A DNA stretch of 7,523 bases, from positions 1 through 7,523 of the forward strand of contig JBDSOC010000058.1 in NCBI GenBank assembly GCA_039915085.1. Reading direction: 5' to 3'. A program made the translations under genes and the position numbers. The stretch's first letter is position 1. Every line of letters starts with the position of its first letter. Shown piece by piece: positions 5,223 through 7,523 of this stretch. The notes beneath the pieces were generated by a model. The model was not told the origin of the DNA and searched no databases. It saw only the letters and a program-made list of their open reading frames with translations. The stretch comes from JACMLD01 sp039915085. Its GTDB lineage: Bacteria; Bacteroidota; Bacteroidia; Chitinophagales; Chitinophagaceae.

Positions 5223-6335
5223 ATGAAAGTAAGGCACTCCCTTTTAGCGGCTATAGTTTTAATTATGTCTGTTGGCTGTAAGAAAAATGATTCAGTACCA
5301 ACAAAATTACGGGTTGATTATACCCTGCCCTCCAGTTACAACTTTACCAATATTGATTCCAATGCTGCCAGGATAATACTTTCCATGGTATCGCAGATGG
5401 AATCTTATATAACAACCGGTAATACAGCGAATGTTGTTTTAAGCGCCCCGCAAATGAAAAGTATGCTGGCAAACACAGGCAGCTTTTTCAGGGACACAAC
5501 AGTTGCTGGCATTAGTCTCAAATTAAATACATCAGGCGTTAATCTGAAAAGCCTGGTTACACCAGCTGCCGCACCATTTATTGAAGCAATGTTTGACAGT
5601 ATCGCAGTCTCCAGCCAATCTACAAAAACAGCCGCCAATGGTGTTGCAGGCATCAGCGATAAAAAGACACTTTTATCGGGCAATGGTATTTACTGGCGTC
5701 AATTGTTTACAAAAACAATCATGGGTATATTAATCCAGCACCTTACAACAGATGTATATCTTTCAGATTCCCTGAACAGTTCCATTTCTGTTGCCGCAAA
5801 AATACATGCATGGGATCAGGCATTTTTCCTTTGGGCTGTTCCTGTTAATTTTCCTGCTAACAGGGCGGGTGTAAAATACTGGGGTTCATATTCGAGCCAG
5901 ATAGATTCTGGTGTAAACAGGCCAGTTGTTAATCTTACAGGCGTTAATTCAAATCCAACTTTGCTGAAAGCGTTTCTTAATGGCCGCATGGCGTTGAACA
6001 ATAGTGATCTTTTTACTGCACAGGATGACGCAGCCAACATAATTGCTATCTACGAAAAGATGGAAGCTGCTGCTGCATTGCATGAATTGAACGAAGCCAT
6101 CGGTAATATTCCAAATGGTGCATCTGCCAGCGTTGGAAACATTTCTGAAGGCATAGGGTTTATTAATTCATGGAAGTTTAACAGCAAAAGGAAAATTGCT
6201 TCCGATGCACAGGTGAATGCTGTTATAGCACTGTTTGGAACCAATTTATATAATCTTACCCAGGCAAATCTTGAAACCATTAAGAGTGCTATCAGTGCAA
6301 TATATGGATGGGATGCAGTGAAGTCGTACCTCTAA
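5223..6335 (+). CDS. DUF4856-family lipoprotein
   Basis: The 370-residue protein starts with a lipoprotein signal: hydrophobic LLAAIVLIM, then SVGC with Cys19 the likely lipidated residue, followed by KKNDS. I chose the ATG at 5223 over an in-frame TTG at 5181 because it places the basic start and hydrophobic core at the N-terminus. The mature part resembles DUF4856 (PF16148): YNFTNI near the start, QMKSMLAN, the aromatic segment HAWDQAFFLWAVP (from His195) followed by KYWGSYSSQID, and a late helical part with LHELNEAIG (His287, Glu288, Glu291). It looks mainly alpha-helical. The family is known from Bacteroidota, where it often accompanies imelysin-like proteins, as it does here 25 nt downstream, so an operon is very likely. 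Biochemical function is not established; a surface or periplasmic role with the imelysin partner, perhaps in metal acquisition, is inference. Confidence 0.85.
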   Translation: MKVRHSLLAAIVLIMSVGCKKNDSVPTKLRVDYTLPSSYNFTNIDSNAARIILSMVSQMESYITTGNTANVVLSAPQMKSMLANTGSFFRDTTVAGISLKLNTSGVNLKSLVTPAAAPFIEAMFDSIAVSSQSTKTAANGVAGISDKKTLLSGNGIYWRQLFTKTIMGILIQHLTTDVYLSDSLNSSISVAAKIHAWDQAFFLWAVPVNFPANRAGVKYWGSYSSQIDSGVNRPVVNLTGVNSNPTLLKAFLNGRMALNNSDLFTAQDDAANIIAIYEKMEAAAALHELNEAIGNIPNGASASVGNISEGIGFINSWKFNSKRKIASDAQVNAVIALFGTNLYNLTQANLETIKSAISAIYGWDAVKSYL

Positions 6336-6360
6336 ATTTTATCTCATTAAATTTTTTCTG

Positions 6361-7488
6361 ATGAAGCAAAAAACAACATTGTCCGTTATCCTGGTTGCTG
6401 TAACAGGTATTATAATTTTGATCTCCTGCAGCAAAGGAAATGATGCTAATCCTGGAACACCCCCGCCGGGTAATATAGATTCCGCACTGGTAAATATTGG
6501 TACCGCCATAATTATTCCTTCTTATCAAAATCTTTCTGCAGCAATGGTTGCCCTTGATGGTGCAACTACGGCATTTACCGCAACGCCAAATGCAACCACG
6601 CTGACGGCAGCGCAGGCCGCTTTTAAAGCCGCTTACCTGGCATGGGAAACCTGCAGTGAATACCAGTTTGGACCAGCATCCGATCAGTCTTTGCTAACAA
6701 CTACTATCAATGTTTTTCCAACTGACAGTGTTATAATTAAAAGCAATATCAGCAGTGGCAACTATACCATTGATGGCCTTGCAAATTTGAAGGCACAGGG
6801 TTTTCCTGCTATTGATTTTTTATTATTTGGAGCCGGCAACGCCACCACACTGGCACGTTTTACAACTGATGCCAAAGCGGCCGGCGCAAAAACATATTTG
6901 TCCGCCATTGTCGCTTCTATAAAAACAAAGGCAGCTGCAGTTTCAGCAGCATGGTCTGCCGGTGGTGGTAATTATATTGCAAAATTTACTGCCGCCACAG
7001 GTGTAAATTCCGGTAGCTCACTCAGTTTGCTCATGAATGCTTTTGTACAGGATTATGATATAGTGATGAAGAGTTATAAATTGGGTATTCCTATTGGTAA
7101 ATATGGCACTACCATATTACCACTGGCGCCCGAAAAAGTAGAAGCCTATTACAGCGGAATATCAATACAACTGATGATACAGCAGGTGAAAGCAATTCAA
7201 AATATGTATCTGGGTGGAACAGGGTATGGTTTTGATGATAAAGTGATTGCTTCCAAAGCACAGAAGAATGGTGTAGCACTTAACGATGTAATTACTGCGG
7301 AATTCAATACCCTGATAGCAAAATTAACAGCCCTGCAGGCAAATCAGTTGTCTGCCAGTATCGTTAATAATATTACTGTAGTGAATGATCTGTATGCAGA
7401 GGCCACCCGGCTGGTGGTACTGCTGAAAGTAGATCTCAGTTCAGCATTGGCGATAAAGATTTCTTTCCAGGATGATGACGGCGATTAA
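6361..7488 (+). CDS. Imelysin-like (PF09375) lipoprotein
   Basis: The 375-residue protein has a clear lipoprotein signal with lipobox LISC (20-23, Cys23), then SKGNDANPGTPPPG, a flexible acidic/proline linker. The rest fits the imelysin-like helical bundle: AFKAAYLAWETCSEYQFGP in the first half, GFPAIDFLLFG (147-157) at the site of the family's GxHxxE motif, the second-half repeat around VQDYDIVMKSYKLGIPIGKY, and the terminus ISFQDDDGD typical of Bacteroidota members. The motif reads Gly147-Phe-Pro149-Ala-Ile-Asp152, so the His is Pro and the Glu is Asp. Relatives include IrpA and ICMP, tied to iron uptake or proteolysis in other bacteria; peptidase activity is doubtful here. It is translated 25 nt after the DUF4856 gene and probably works with that protein at the cell surface. 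The next gene downstream is outside the window. Confidence 0.9.
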   Translation: MKQKTTLSVILVAVTGIIILISCSKGNDANPGTPPPGNIDSALVNIGTAIIIPSYQNLSAAMVALDGATTAFTATPNATTLTAAQAAFKAAYLAWETCSEYQFGPASDQSLLTTTINVFPTDSVIIKSNISSGNYTIDGLANLKAQGFPAIDFLLFGAGNATTLARFTTDAKAAGAKTYLSAIVASIKTKAAAVSAAWSAGGGNYIAKFTAATGVNSGSSLSLLMNAFVQDYDIVMKSYKLGIPIGKYGTTILPLAPEKVEAYYSGISIQLMIQQVKAIQNMYLGGTGYGFDDKVIASKAQKNGVALNDVITAEFNTLIAKLTALQANQLSASIVNNITVVNDLYAEATRLVVLLKVDLSSALAIKISFQDDDGD

Positions 7489-7523
7489 ACTACAATCATT
7501 TATATACAAACCCGTGCACATTG

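Noticed and set aside
5405..6528. Minus-strand open frames of 74-92 codons under the two lipoprotein genes
   Set aside because: All overlap well-supported coding sequence on the other strand and lack family features.

Overview
The window looks like chromosomal DNA of a Bacteroidota bacterium, most likely from the Chitinophagaceae or a near relative. The reasons are moderate GC, A/T-rich leaders without clear Shine-Dalgarno sequences, and gene families typical of the phylum: DUF1080 proteins with Sec signals, Tat-like Gfo/Idh enzymes, and a DUF4856 plus imelysin lipoprotein pair. The phylum is well supported; the family is a guess.

Layout. (1) Positions 1-548, minus strand: the 5' 182 codons of a left-handed beta-helix (hexapeptide-repeat) acyltransferase of the WcaF/WbbJ type, cut by the window edge. 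(2) 549-860: divergent intergenic region with a weak candidate promoter. (3) 861-4868, plus strand: a four-gene sugar cassette made of a TIM-barrel sugar isomerase/epimerase-like protein, a Gfo/Idh/MocA oxidoreductase, and two tandem DUF1080 (3-keto-disaccharide hydrolase family) paralogs about 68% identical by hand alignment. The first two share a Tat-like N-terminus and the last two have Sec signal peptides, so all four probably work in the periplasm. The DUF1080 duplication extends into the 3' flank, so each copy ends in a related ~100-nt tail and hairpin. (4) 4869-5222: intergenic region with the strong terminator of the cassette, a 15-bp palindrome of Fur-box-like geometry, and a hairpin just before the next start codon. 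(5) 5223-7488: two lipoprotein genes 25 nt apart, DUF4856 then imelysin-like. The last 35 nt hold no visible gene.

How the genes fit together. The cassette matches the recently recognised route of glycoside breakdown through C3 oxidation. A Gfo/Idh enzyme makes a 3-keto-glycoside, and TIM-barrel and DUF1080 enzymes then cleave the activated glycosidic bond by elimination/hydration and process the product. Substrate, and which step each protein performs, cannot be read from the sequence. The DUF4856/imelysin pair is a separate, probably cell-surface or periplasmic lipoprotein operon, possibly linked to metal uptake. No RNA genes, CRISPR arrays, insertion sequences or phage genes were seen.
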